NCBI GenBank assembly: GCA_965248255.1
Contig: CBDFIW010000002.1
Coordinates: forward strand, 434,001 to 498,000
Direction of reading: 5' to 3'
DNA from: JAKZVK01 sp965248255
GTDB lineage: Bacteria > Acidobacteriota > Terriglobia > Bryobacterales > UBA6623
DNA length: 64,000 nt
Position 1 is the stretch's first letter. The number at the start of each line of letters is the position of its first letter. The position numbers were made by a program, and so were the translations under genes. Shown in pieces: positions 26,303 through 34,993 of this stretch. The notes beneath the pieces are model-generated. The model was not told the origin of the DNA and made no database searches. It saw nothing but the letters and a program-made list of their open reading frames with translations.

Positions 26303-26536
26303 CTACTCAGACAGCGGAATCTGTTGCTCGATCTCGCGCCAGGCGCTGATTTTCAGGCGCCGGCAGACCCAGCAAAGGCTGTCAGACTGCTCGGTTGCGC
26401 CTTTTTCGCCGCAGACCTTGCAGGGAAAGGTGCTGGGGGGCGTGGGTTTGAAGATGGTTCTCTTGGCGGACTCCAACAGGGCGGGGTCAATCATCTGATG
26501 CCCGCCGGTGGTTTTGGAACTGACTCTCTTCTTCAT
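26303..26536 (-). CDS. Small zinc-ribbon protein (77 aa), unknown function
   Basis: Four cysteines in two CxxC pairs (FPCKVCGEKG and SLCWVCRRLK) about 17 residues apart form a likely zinc ribbon. The N-terminal half is basic (MKKRVSSKTTGGHQMID). It is cytoplasmic, with no signal peptide or membrane segment. It lies 46 nt downstream of another small double-CxxC protein gene, so the two may be cotranscribed. No function is known to me. I use the ATG at 26536. Confidence 0.66.
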   Translation of the reverse strand: MKKRVSSKTTGGHQMIDPALLESAKRTIFKPTPPSTFPCKVCGEKGATEQSDSLCWVCRRLKISAWREIEQQIPLSE

Positions 26537-26582
26537 GGGAGCCTCGCCACAGAACATTGAAACGATTCGGTTTCCGCCGATC

Positions 26583-26855
26583 CTAGACGGTTATCCTTCG
26601 TCTCCTACGCTTCGCATCCTCAGCCGGGGCAAGAGCAACCGCCGGACCGCTACGTTGGTCCGGAAGCCAGTCCAGTACAACCACTATAGACGCAGAATCC
26701 AGGCTTGTCCAGCATCTCGGACAGCTTTGTCCTGCAATCACCTGTAGCTGCAGCGACGGGTCCGCGTCCGGCTGGTGTACAAAGGCCTCCACCGAGTGCG
26801 TGCACATGGGGCAGTAGACTTTGCCATGAAGTTGCTGACTGGTTGAACCCGCCAT
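26583..26855 (-). CDS. Small zinc-ribbon protein (90 aa), unknown function
   Basis: A CxxC pair (YCPMCTHSVEAFVH) and a second (QSCPRCWTSLD) separated by about 30 residues suggest a zinc ribbon; the C-terminus is Arg-rich (AKRRRRRITV). It pairs with the similar small gene downstream at 26303. The IS630-family element at 26884 begins only 28 bp upstream of the ATG, so its native promoter has probably been displaced. Confidence 0.66.
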   Translation of the reverse strand: MAGSTSQQLHGKVYCPMCTHSVEAFVHQPDADPSLQLQVIAGQSCPRCWTSLDSASIVVVLDWLPDQRSGPAVALAPAEDAKRRRRRITV

Positions 26856-26883
26856 CGGTCGGCTCCGACGTCCCAGTTCATTA

Positions 26884-27977
26884 TTGAATCCCGCAAATTA
26901 TTATGACACTTTTTGATAGTGTGGAGCATCTATATATGTATGGGCAACCCCAAAGGTGTGAAGCGGGATTTCAAGGCGCTGGAGAAGCGCCGTTTCGAAG
27001 CGATGCGGCTGCTCCACCAAGGCCACAATCAGTCCGAGACGGCGAGACGGCTGAACGTCGCTCGCCAAACCGTCAGTGAGTGGCGGCGGCAATACCGCGA
27101 GCAGGGTGCGGCCGGACTCCGCCAGGCCGGGCGCGCCGGACGCAAGCCGCTCCTCGATGCCGCACAACGCGAACGCCTGACGTCGCTGCTGCTGGAAGGC
27201 CCGGAAGCCCACGGCTTCCCAACGCCCCTGTGGAGCTGTCCGCGGGTGGCTCGGCTGACCGGAGACGAGTTCGGGGTCGCATACCACGCAGGCCACGCCT
27301 GGAAGATCCTGCGAGCGCTCGACTGGAGCCCGCAACGCCCGGCCGGAAAGGCGCGCGAGCGCAACGAAGAGCGGATCCGCACCTGGAAGCGCAAGACCTG
27401 GAAGCGCATTAAAAAAAAGCCCAAAACGAAGGCCGTACGCTCGTCTTCATCGACGAAAGCGGATTGAGTCAGAAGCCGCATCGCTGCCGCACCTGGGCGC
27501 CACGTGGCCAAACACCGGTGCTGCAGTTTAACTTCAACTGGGAGAAGCTTTCCGTCTCGGCGGGGCTGACGCTGCGTAACTTCTACTTCCGGCTCTATCC
27601 CGGTGCGATCGGCAAAGAGCAAGTGACCGACTTTCTCAAGGCGTTGGTACGTCATATCGATCGCCCGCTGCTGATCGTCTGGGATCGGCTGCCGGCGCAC
27701 CGTAGCCGCCTGGTGCAAGAGTTCATCGAACTCTCCGAAGGCCACATCGCAACCGAGTACTTGCCACCCTATGCGCCGGAGTTGAATCCGGTGGAATACA
27801 TCTGGGCTTACTGGAAGCAGCACGAGTTGCCGAACGTCTGTCCGAAAGACTACGGCGAGCTGAACGAGCGGGCCCGCAAGGCACTCCGCCGCATGTACCG
27901 CAAACCGCGTTTGATCACGGCCTTCTGGAAACAGTCTTCTCTTTGTTTTGACTGACTCTATATTATGCGGGAGTCAA
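26884..27977 (+). mobile_element. IS630-family insertion sequence (about 1.09 kb), second type
   Basis: The element lies between TA dinucleotides (26882-26883 and 27978-27979). Its ends read TTGAATCCCGCAAATTAT at left and, inverted from the right end, TTGACTCCCGCATAATAT, so they match at most positions. It carries a two-frame transposase joined at an A8 tract and is unrelated in sequence to the IS630-type elements at 17912 and 61249. The insertion site is just upstream of the zinc-ribbon gene at 26583-26855. Confidence 0.85.
26913..27955 (+). CDS. IS630-family transposase, -1 frameshift product
   Basis: The first frame (26913-27467; real start probably the ATG at 26940) carries a helix-turn-helix (HQGHNQSETARRLNVARQTV) and winged-helix region. 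The second frame, from about 27425 to 27955, holds the DDE core: VFIDESGLSQKP, LLIVWDRLPAHRS and PPYAPELNPVEYIWAYWK. A slippery A_AAA_AAG in an A8 run near 27410-27420 would, by -1 slippage, fuse them: the shifted frame continues straight into GRTLVFIDESG. Without slippage only a 175-185-residue DNA-binding product is made. Confidence 0.85.
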
Positions 27978-28222
27978 TAGACGGGCGGGATCTCAGAAAG
28001 GGTTCCGTCATTCCTAGACCGCCAGACTCAAACTGACGAGACCGGATCCCTGCCCTGACGCGACGCCCTCTAGCTAGTTATCGGCAGGCCCGCAGCAACC
28101 CTGACCGAAAGGTTGTTGGGGGTCAATTACGCTTACGAAGCGGAAGCGGGAGCGTCCTGAATCCGTGGCGAATCCGGCGGACGAAGGGGACCATAGGCTG
28201 TGCTAACATAAGTGCCAATTCG

Positions 28223-28720
28223 ATGGAAGGCAAGACGCAAGCGCAAGCCTCTACCGCGGTGAGGTCGCCGCTCCGCAAGCGCGGGATCCGGCTGACACGC
28301 CAGCGAGAGCTTCTTTTCGAGCTGATCAACAACTCCCACGACCACCTCAACGCCGATCAACTGTACGAGCTGGCCAAGAAGAGAGATCCGAAGATCAATC
28401 GAGTCACCGTCTACAGAACCCTGAAGCTGCTGAAGAACGAGGGTTTGATCGACGAGCTCGACTTGATGCACTTCGAAGGTGAGCAGCACTACTACGAGAC
28501 CCGCCTCAAGCAGGAACACGCTCACATCGTGTGTTTGCGATGCGGCTCGGTACAAGAGTTCTTCGGCGAACCTTTGCGGCAGATTCGCGCGCAGATCGAA
28601 TCGGACTTCGGGTTTCAGATCCTCGTGACACGCACCGAGATCGGCGGTTATTGCGCGGACTGCCGGGACACGGTGTTTGAGGCGGACCTTGCTCCCACTC
28701 CTCAAAGAAGCGCGCAGTAG
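28223..28720 (+). CDS. Fur-family transcriptional regulator
   Basis: The 165-residue protein has the Fur fold: winged helix (about 20-95: IRLTRQRELLFELINNSHDH, LYELAKKRDPKINRVTVYRT) and a dimerisation domain with HIVCLRCGSVQEF and GYCADCRDTV, the two CxxC pairs that bind structural zinc. The metal-sensing His residues (HYYETR, HAHIVC) are present. Whether it senses iron, zinc or peroxide is not clear. It lies about 60 nt upstream of the FHA-SpoIIE gene, possibly one transcription unit. Confidence 0.88.
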   Translation: MEGKTQAQASTAVRSPLRKRGIRLTRQRELLFELINNSHDHLNADQLYELAKKRDPKINRVTVYRTLKLLKNEGLIDELDLMHFEGEQHYYETRLKQEHAHIVCLRCGSVQEFFGEPLRQIRAQIESDFGFQILVTRTEIGGYCADCRDTVFEADLAPTPQRSAQ

Positions 28721-28780
28721 AAAGACCGGCCGCCAGCGCGCCGTATGCGCGGCAGTAGGGAGTAATCTTCCCGGTGCGGC

Positions 28781-30475
28781 ATGACGTCCGAGAACGCTGT
28801 CCGTTCGGAATCGGACCCTGCCGCGGACGCCCCGCTCAAGATTACCGTCATTGATCCCTCGGGCCAGCTAAGCCCGCGTGCCGTCACCCGCAGTCCTTTT
28901 CGGATCGGACGTTCTCCGGGCTGCGAACTCTCCCTTCACGACAATCGCATCTCGCGGAACCACGCTCAAATCCTGTGCGAAGACCGCAAGTACTTCATCG
29001 AAGACTGCGGCAGCCGCCACGGCCTGTTCGTCAACGGCGAGCGGGTCGAGCGGCACGAGTTGGCCGAAGCAGATCAAGTCGACTTCGGCGTTGACGGCTC
29101 TTACCGTCTGCGCGTCGGTTCGCCGCAAGACTCATCGACTCTCATTGAGAAAGTGGCCAAGATGCCCGAGCCGGGCGCCACCGGCGAGTTGGGGCGCTTG
29201 AGTGCGGTTCTCGAGGTGGCGCGCGCCTTGCACTCCTCTCTGGGCCTCGATGACGTGCTGGTAGCGGCGGTCGATGCTGCGTTGGCGGTGACCGAGTGCG
29301 AGCGGGGCTTTCTAATGTTGCGGGACAGCGGCGGAGAGCTGGAGGTGAGGGTGGCCCGTAGCCAGGACGGTCACCGGCTGGCCGAGCAGGAGCTGCTGGT
29401 GCCGACCAACATGATCGAGGAAGCGCTGCTGGCCCGCCGCGACCTGCTGTCGATGACTTTCGATCCGCTCTCCACCGGTACAGAGGTACAGCAGGCCGAG
29501 CGGACGATCCGCGCTATGGAGCTGCGGCACGTTGTTTGTGTCCCCCTGGTGCGCGTGCGGATCGGGCAAGAGCACGAAACCAGTCTGCTATCGGCCAAGG
29601 ACGATACATTGGGCGTGCTCTACATGGACTCGAAAGACGGGTCCGCCGATCTGTCGGCCGGGAACCGCCAGTTGCTACAAACCCTGGCGATCGAAATCTC
29701 GACCGTGCTCGAAAATGCGAGGCTGCTGACGGAAGAATCTGAGAAGAAGAACCTCGAGCAACAGCTCTCCATCGCCCGCGAAATTCAGCAATCGATGCTG
29801 CCGGCGTCCCTGCCGCAAGGGGGCTGGCTGGTTGCGGCCGGAAGCAGCCAGGCTTGCTATCAGGTTGGGGGCGACTACTTTGACGTGACGCAATTAGGAG
29901 ACGACCACTGGGGCGTGGTCTTGGCGGATGTTTCGGGGAAGGGCGTCTCGGCCGCCTTGATGGCCTCGTTGATTCAGGGAGCGTTTTTCGCCTCCCTCAC
30001 TGAAGAGGGACGGCTCTCCGAGACGGTCACGCGGATCAACCGCTACCTGTGTGACCGCTCCACCAACGCGAGGTTCGCAACCGTATTCTATAGCCTCGTC
30101 CGCCGCGACGGGGTGGCACAGTGCGTCAACGCCGGACATTGTCCGGGTATCGTGGTGCGGGCGTCGGGGCAGATCGATTGGCTCAACGCCAACACGATTC
30201 CCCTGGGCCTGTTCCAGGAATCGGAGTTCCCGGTGCAAGAGTACCGGCTCGGACCCGGCGACAAGCTGGTGCTCTACAGCGACGGCGTGTCGGAAGCGAC
30301 GAACTGGCCACAGGAGCAATTCGGGGAGAAGCGGGTTGCGGAAGTGGTTGCCGAGCATGCCTCGTTGAATGCACTGCAACTCTTCGATACGCTCGGACGC
30401 GAGATCGAGGCGTTCACCGACGGCTCGGCACAAGCGGACGACGTGACGCTGTTGGTGCTCGGGTATCAGGGGTAG
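28781..30475 (+). CDS. FHA-GAF-SpoIIE (PP2C) serine phosphatase
   Basis: The 564 residues comprise an FHA domain (about 25-110; FRIGRSPGCELSLHDNRISR, then HAQILCEDRKYF), a GAF domain (about 130-320) and a SpoIIE/RsbU-type PP2C domain (about 345-560). The phosphatase metal-binding Asp motifs are present: GGDYFDVTQ, LADVSGKGVSAALMASL, CVNAGHCPGIV, LYSDGVSEATN and DDVTLLVL. Such proteins typically dephosphorylate anti-sigma antagonists in partner-switching stress pathways; FHA suggests input from Ser/Thr kinases. No kinase or anti-sigma partner is nearby. Confidence 0.92.
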   Translation: MTSENAVRSESDPAADAPLKITVIDPSGQLSPRAVTRSPFRIGRSPGCELSLHDNRISRNHAQILCEDRKYFIEDCGSRHGLFVNGERVERHELAEADQVDFGVDGSYRLRVGSPQDSSTLIEKVAKMPEPGATGELGRLSAVLEVARALHSSLGLDDVLVAAVDAALAVTECERGFLMLRDSGGELEVRVARSQDGHRLAEQELLVPTNMIEEALLARRDLLSMTFDPLSTGTEVQQAERTIRAMELRHVVCVPLVRVRIGQEHETSLLSAKDDTLGVLYMDSKDGSADLSAGNRQLLQTLAIEISTVLENARLLTEESEKKNLEQQLSIAREIQQSMLPASLPQGGWLVAAGSSQACYQVGGDYFDVTQLGDDHWGVVLADVSGKGVSAALMASLIQGAFFASLTEEGRLSETVTRINRYLCDRSTNARFATVFYSLVRRDGVAQCVNAGHCPGIVVRASGQIDWLNANTIPLGLFQESEFPVQEYRLGPGDKLVLYSDGVSEATNWPQEQFGEKRVAEVVAEHASLNALQLFDTLGREIEAFTDGSAQADDVTLLVLGYQG

Positions 30476-30514
30476 GGCTGCGGCTTAGCGTCGGGGAAAG
30501 GCGCGGCAGGCTAG

Positions 30515-31693
30515 CTAGGAGCCTGCGCCGCGTCTCTTGAAGAGACGCTGGAGCGCGCGGCGGCGGTCTCCCTCAACTGGAACAGCGGGCAAGGGAACCA
30601 GGGGGTCCGCCTCCACTAGACGTTGCGCTAAAGATGCGTAGGCCAAGCCTAGGAATGAGTTTGCCTCGACAAGCCGGCCGCCTTGGCTGGCTTCAAGAGT
30701 GAGCTGATAGTCATTGGGTAATTCACCGGCAATGGGACGCTCCACTACTTGCTCTAGCTCGTCAAGAGTTGGGCCGTCATCCGCGATACGGTTGAGAACC
30801 AGACCCAGCTGATCCGAAGGCACTCCCCTGCGCTCGAGGTCAAGTAGACGCCGTCGCGCCAAGAAGAGGGATGGCACCTCGGGGGTCCCCACCACATAGA
30901 CTTTGGCAGCGTGCCGAACAATAGTCTCGGTAGCTTCGTTCACCACCTCGGGCAGGTCGGCGACGATGGTGTCATAGCGCGGCCCGGCGAAGGCCAGGAG
31001 GTGCTGGTACTGCCAAGGGGCAATGATCGTACCCGGCTTTCCGCGGGCTGCCAACAGCGCGTCGAGGCCATGGACGCGCGTAGTCATACGCGCCCAACTT
31101 CTCTCCCGCAGTTCATCGGCTTCTTCAAGCACTTCGACGATGGTGTGCGCGGGCTCCACCTGAAGCGCGACCGACAGGCAGCCGGAATGAAGATCAGTTT
31201 CGATCAGCAGGACGTTCTGCCGCCAGTAGTGCGCCAGGCTTCCAGCCACGTTGAGCGCCGTAGTCGAGGCGCCGCTGCCGGCCTTGGCGGGCAGGAACGC
31301 CACGGTGTTCCCGTCGATGGCCGTGCGGCGTTCGATGGCGCTCACGATCGCACTGCGCAGGGTGTCGGGTTGGAACGGCGGGAATAGGGTGACGCCGTCA
31401 GCCCTGTCGACTGTGGAAGTTGAACCGTCGTTCCGGGAGCGCGCGAAGGTCATCACAGCCGTCTTCGGATGCCTAGTCCGGATTTCTCGAGCAGCCAGAG
31501 AGGCATCGTGCGGCGAGCCGAGGTCCAAGAACACGACCTGCGGGGTGGTGGAATTGAGCAGTCGAGCCAAGACGTCTGTCCGGGGATACTCGTTGATCGT
31601 GCGATAGACGCTGAAATCGGAAGATTGCGCGCACACCCGATAGAGGTCCTCGGCGAGATCCTTGTCGGGTCCAATGATGAGGATGCCAAGCAT
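30515..31693 (-). CDS. CpaE/TadZ-like pilus assembly ATPase
   Basis: The 392-residue protein pairs an atypical receiver-like N-terminus (about 1-110; MLGILIIGPDKDLAEDLYRV, PQVVFLDLGSPHDASLA) with a MinD/ParA-type ATPase domain (about 130-370). The deviant Walker A is AKAGSGASTTALNVAGSLA; the switch-type Asp lies in DTIVADLPEVVNEATE. TadZ/CpaE localises the Tad pilus machinery to the pole. A TadE-like fragment occurs at the right window edge, but the rest of a tad cluster is not adjacent. It converges on the phosphatase gene. Confidence 0.85.
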   Translation of the reverse strand: MLGILIIGPDKDLAEDLYRVCAQSSDFSVYRTINEYPRTDVLARLLNSTTPQVVFLDLGSPHDASLAAREIRTRHPKTAVMTFARSRNDGSTSTVDRADGVTLFPPFQPDTLRSAIVSAIERRTAIDGNTVAFLPAKAGSGASTTALNVAGSLAHYWRQNVLLIETDLHSGCLSVALQVEPAHTIVEVLEEADELRERSWARMTTRVHGLDALLAARGKPGTIIAPWQYQHLLAFAGPRYDTIVADLPEVVNEATETIVRHAAKVYVVGTPEVPSLFLARRRLLDLERRGVPSDQLGLVLNRIADDGPTLDELEQVVERPIAGELPNDYQLTLEASQGGRLVEANSFLGLAYASLAQRLVEADPLVPLPAVPVEGDRRRALQRLFKRRGAGS

Positions 31694-31755
31694 AAGTGCC
31701 GCCTACCGATGCTCTCTTCATCATAGTCCCGACGTTGCAGTATGATGCCTATGCC

Positions 31756-34104
31756 ATGAAACACATTAAACGCTCAACACGCAGTCTCGGCGGCCTGCTG
31801 CTGGCCGTGGGGCTGGTTTGTTCGGCGTGCGCGGTCCCCGAGCAAGCCGAGACCGAAGAGTGGCTTCGCGAAGAGTCAAGCAAGCGGCTGGCACAGATCG
31901 AGGGCATGGTTTCGCTCGCCGGACTCGAGCAGCCCGTGGAAGTGCTGCGCGACAAGTGGGGCATCGCTCATATCTACGCGCAGACACAACACGACTTATT
32001 CTTCGCGCAGGGATTCACGGCAGCGCAGGATCGCCTTTATCAGATCGAGATTTGGCGGCGTACCGGCGCGGGAGAGCTGGCGGAGGTGTTCGGTCCCGAG
32101 TTCGTCGAGCGTGACCGCATCGCGCGGCTGGTGCGCTACCGGGGCGATATGCGGGCCGAGTGGGAAAGCTACTCGCCCGACACGAAGGAGATCGCGACCG
32201 CCTTCACAGACGGGGTGAATGCATACATCGAACACGCGGGGGACCGTCTACCGATTGAGTTCGATCTGCTTGACTTCCGACCGGGCAAGTGGAAGCCCGA
32301 GCACTGCGTCCTTCGCATCGCAGGTCTGATGATGACTCGCAACGCGCGACAGGAAGTCGCGCGCGCTGAAATGGTGGCGAAGCTCGGCATCGAGACCACG
32401 ATGAAGTACTCCCCGACCGACCCTCACCGGCGGCTCGATCCCGATCCCGGGGTTGACCTCGATGGGCTGGATGCCGCCGTCGTCGCCAACTACCGGGCGT
32501 CGACCGCAATCCCGAGGCTTCACTCCCAAGACGCCAGCAACAACTGGGTTGTGGACGGCACGCTCAGTGCTACCGGCAAGCCCCTATTGGCGAGCGACCC
32601 GCATCGGGCGGTGATTTTGCCCTCGCTCAGATACCTGGCGCACCTCGTCGCACCGGGCTGGAACGTGATCGGCAGCGGGGAGCCCGCGTTGCCGGGCATT
32701 GCGATCGGCCACAACGAGCGAGCGGGCTGGGGATTTACGATCGTCCAATACGACCAGGTGGATCTCTACGTGGAGACGGTCGACCCCGAGAACCCGCACC
32801 GTTACCGCTATCGAGACGAGTGGCTCGACATGGAGGTCGAGACGGAGCAAATTCGGGTCAAGGGACAGGCCGAGCCGGTCGCGGTCGAGCTGAAATACAC
32901 ACGACACGGACCGGTGATTTGGGAAGACCCCGAAAAGGATCGCGTGGTTGCGGTTCGCTGGGCCGGCGCGGAGCCGGGCACGGCGGGCTATCTCGGCAGC
33001 CTCGCGACCGACCGCATCCAAGACTGGGACGGCTTCGTTGAGACGATGAAGGCTTGGAAGATCCCAGCGGAGAACATCGTCTACGGCGATGTGGACGGCG
33101 ATATCGGGTGGATTCCCGCCGGGCTGTTGCCGATTCGAGAGAACTGGTCAGGGTTGCTGCCGGTTGCCGGCCACACGGGTCAGCGAGAATGGTCCGGGTT
33201 TCGGACCGTGGATGAGTTGCCGCGCATCCACAACCCCGCGCAGCATTACGTGGCGACGGCGAACCACAACATTCGACCGAAAGACTACCCCTATGATCTC
33301 GGGTTCGATTGGTCGGAGCCCTATCGTTTCGACCGCGTCGACGAGGTGCTTAGGGAAGGCAAGAAGTTCACCGTGGACGACTTCGAGCGTCTGCAACACG
33401 ACTCGATGTCGCTGGCGGCGCGGCAACTGCTGGCGATGTTGAAGCAGGTCCCCGAGGGCGGATCGGCGGAGCTGCGAGAGGCCCGCCAGTTGCTCGCAGG
33501 GTGGGACACGGTACTGACGCGCGACTCGCAAGCGGCGCCCCTGTTCGAGGTTTGGCAGGAGGAGACTCTGAAGCCGAAGTTCGTCGAGCTGATGGTTCCG
33601 GCCGCGGCGCAGGCGCTGGTCCGGAAGAACTTGAAGCTGCCGACGCTCTTCAAGCTGCTGGGCGAGCGTCGCCGGGTGCTCACCGAATCGCTGGAGGCGG
33701 CCTTTGCCAGGACGCGGGAGTTATTGGGCGAAGACAGGGCGGGATGGCGTTGGGGCTCCTTGCACAAAGTGTTGTTCCAGCATCCGCTGGCGAACTCGCC
33801 TGCGCGCAAGGCGGTGTTCGACCTGCGACCGGTCGAACGCGGCGGTGGCGCGTACACTCCGAACCGCGCCTCGGGCCCGAACTACCGGCAGACCCACGGG
33901 GCTAGCTATCGCCACGTGCTGGATATGGCCGATTGGGACCGCTCGGTCTTCACGAGCGCGCCGGGACAGTCGGGCCAGCCGACGAGTCCCCATTACGGCG
34001 ATCTGCTTGAGAGCTGGGGCCATGACCGCTACGTCCCGCTGGTCTACAGCCGCGAAGCCGTGGAGAAGAACACGGCGCACAAGCTCATGCTGGAGCCGAA
34101 GTGA
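31756..34104 (+). CDS. Penicillin acylase (Ntn-hydrolase) family protein, exported
   Basis: The 782-residue precursor has a signal peptide (MKHIKRSTRSLGGLLLAVGL, then VCSACAVPEQ) and is predicted to self-cleave before Ser261 in QDASNNWVVDG, which becomes the catalytic N-terminal nucleophile. Alpha-subunit motifs include DKWGIAHIYAQTQHDLFFAQ; beta-subunit motifs include YGDVDGDIGWIPAGLLPIRE and HNIRPKDYPYDLG. Family members cleave penicillins, N-acyl homoserine lactones or other amides; the substrate is unknown. The 3' end overlaps the lipoprotein gene by 4 nt (GTGA). Confidence 0.92.
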   Translation: MKHIKRSTRSLGGLLLAVGLVCSACAVPEQAETEEWLREESSKRLAQIEGMVSLAGLEQPVEVLRDKWGIAHIYAQTQHDLFFAQGFTAAQDRLYQIEIWRRTGAGELAEVFGPEFVERDRIARLVRYRGDMRAEWESYSPDTKEIATAFTDGVNAYIEHAGDRLPIEFDLLDFRPGKWKPEHCVLRIAGLMMTRNARQEVARAEMVAKLGIETTMKYSPTDPHRRLDPDPGVDLDGLDAAVVANYRASTAIPRLHSQDASNNWVVDGTLSATGKPLLASDPHRAVILPSLRYLAHLVAPGWNVIGSGEPALPGIAIGHNERAGWGFTIVQYDQVDLYVETVDPENPHRYRYRDEWLDMEVETEQIRVKGQAEPVAVELKYTRHGPVIWEDPEKDRVVAVRWAGAEPGTAGYLGSLATDRIQDWDGFVETMKAWKIPAENIVYGDVDGDIGWIPAGLLPIRENWSGLLPVAGHTGQREWSGFRTVDELPRIHNPAQHYVATANHNIRPKDYPYDLGFDWSEPYRFDRVDEVLREGKKFTVDDFERLQHDSMSLAARQLLAMLKQVPEGGSAELREARQLLAGWDTVLTRDSQAAPLFEVWQEETLKPKFVELMVPAAAQALVRKNLKLPTLFKLLGERRRVLTESLEAAFARTRELLGEDRAGWRWGSLHKVLFQHPLANSPARKAVFDLRPVERGGGAYTPNRASGPNYRQTHGASYRHVLDMADWDRSVFTSAPGQSGQPTSPHYGDLLESWGHDRYVPLVYSREAVEKNTAHKLMLEPK

Positions 34105-34967
34105 AAAGGCGCTGGGGCAGACATCAGCCTCACCGCAGGGCTTTTCTGGCCGCGGCGGCGGGAGCCTTAACAGCCTGTGGCGGTAACAGCCCGGGCGAGC
34201 TTGGCCCGGCACAGGAGGTAGAGAGGATGGCTCTGGATTATTCGCGCTCGTACGTCACGTTCGTCATCGAAGGGCGGGGAAACCTGGCGCGTTTGCAAGT
34301 GGAGTCGCGCTGTCTGCTGTACGACGCCGACGGAAAGCTGCTCGAAGAGTTCTTCCAGTACGCTTCGTGTAAGTCGGAGGACACGCACGGTTCCGCTGTG
34401 CTTTTCTACGACCCGAACTACGACTTCTCAGGTGTGTTTTCGAAAGAGGCCTACGTCATCTATCGGGCACGTGCGCCCAAGGACGACCGTCCCTACCATG
34501 AGCGCGGCAGGGTAGCGGATCGATTTGAGGACCTGCTGTTTCAAATCGAGGAGGCCGGCGAAGTAAGGGCTCTCGATACCACCGAGCAGATCGTCGAGGC
34601 TACGCTTGCGGGTCATCCCCTGGTCGGGCGCACGGAAATCAGAGGCGGCGACGAAATACGCGCCGTGATCGAATATCCGGTGAAGACGATGAACGTCAAT
34701 GACCAGAAGCAGATGTATCAGGTGGATACCGGACCGTTGGCGTTCCCCGACTTCGATGTCCTCAACGAGGGCGTTGGTTGGGTCGACACGATCGAGTTGG
34801 CCTACGTTGCCTATAACAAGCCGGACGAGGCGTACTTTGTGATTCAACGGCAATCGCCCGTCGACCCGGCAAGCGGCCCGGGGCCGAAGGTCTGCCACTA
34901 CTCGGACATCCGCCGGTTCGATGCTAAGAACTCGTTGATGGCGGTCGTAATGGGAGGGGTCGCCTAA
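34101..34967 (+). CDS. Lipoprotein of unknown function coupled to the acylase gene
   Basis: The 288-residue product starts with GTG inside a GTGA overlap with the acylase stop. Its N-terminus (HRRAFLAAAAGALTACGG) looks like a lipoprotein signal with the lipid-attachment Cys in LTAC, possibly Tat-routed because of the twin Arg. The mature part is beta-rich and acidic (DYSRSYVTFVIEGRGNLARL, YDPNYDFSGVFSKEAYVIY). I recognise no family. The overlap suggests it acts with the acylase at the envelope; that is inference. Confidence 0.72.
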   Translation: MKRRWGRHQPHRRAFLAAAAGALTACGGNSPGELGPAQEVERMALDYSRSYVTFVIEGRGNLARLQVESRCLLYDADGKLLEEFFQYASCKSEDTHGSAVLFYDPNYDFSGVFSKEAYVIYRARAPKDDRPYHERGRVADRFEDLLFQIEEAGEVRALDTTEQIVEATLAGHPLVGRTEIRGGDEIRAVIEYPVKTMNVNDQKQMYQVDTGPLAFPDFDVLNEGVGWVDTIELAYVAYNKPDEAYFVIQRQSPVDPASGPGPKVCHYSDIRRFDAKNSLMAVVMGGVA

Positions 34968-34993
34968 CCGTTTGTTAGCATGTTTTTCAGGCT

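Noticed and set aside
30500..30545. Inverted repeats between the SpoIIE and CpaE-like genes as a bidirectional terminator
   Set aside because: The stems overlap the end of the CpaE coding region and there is no U-tract on either strand.
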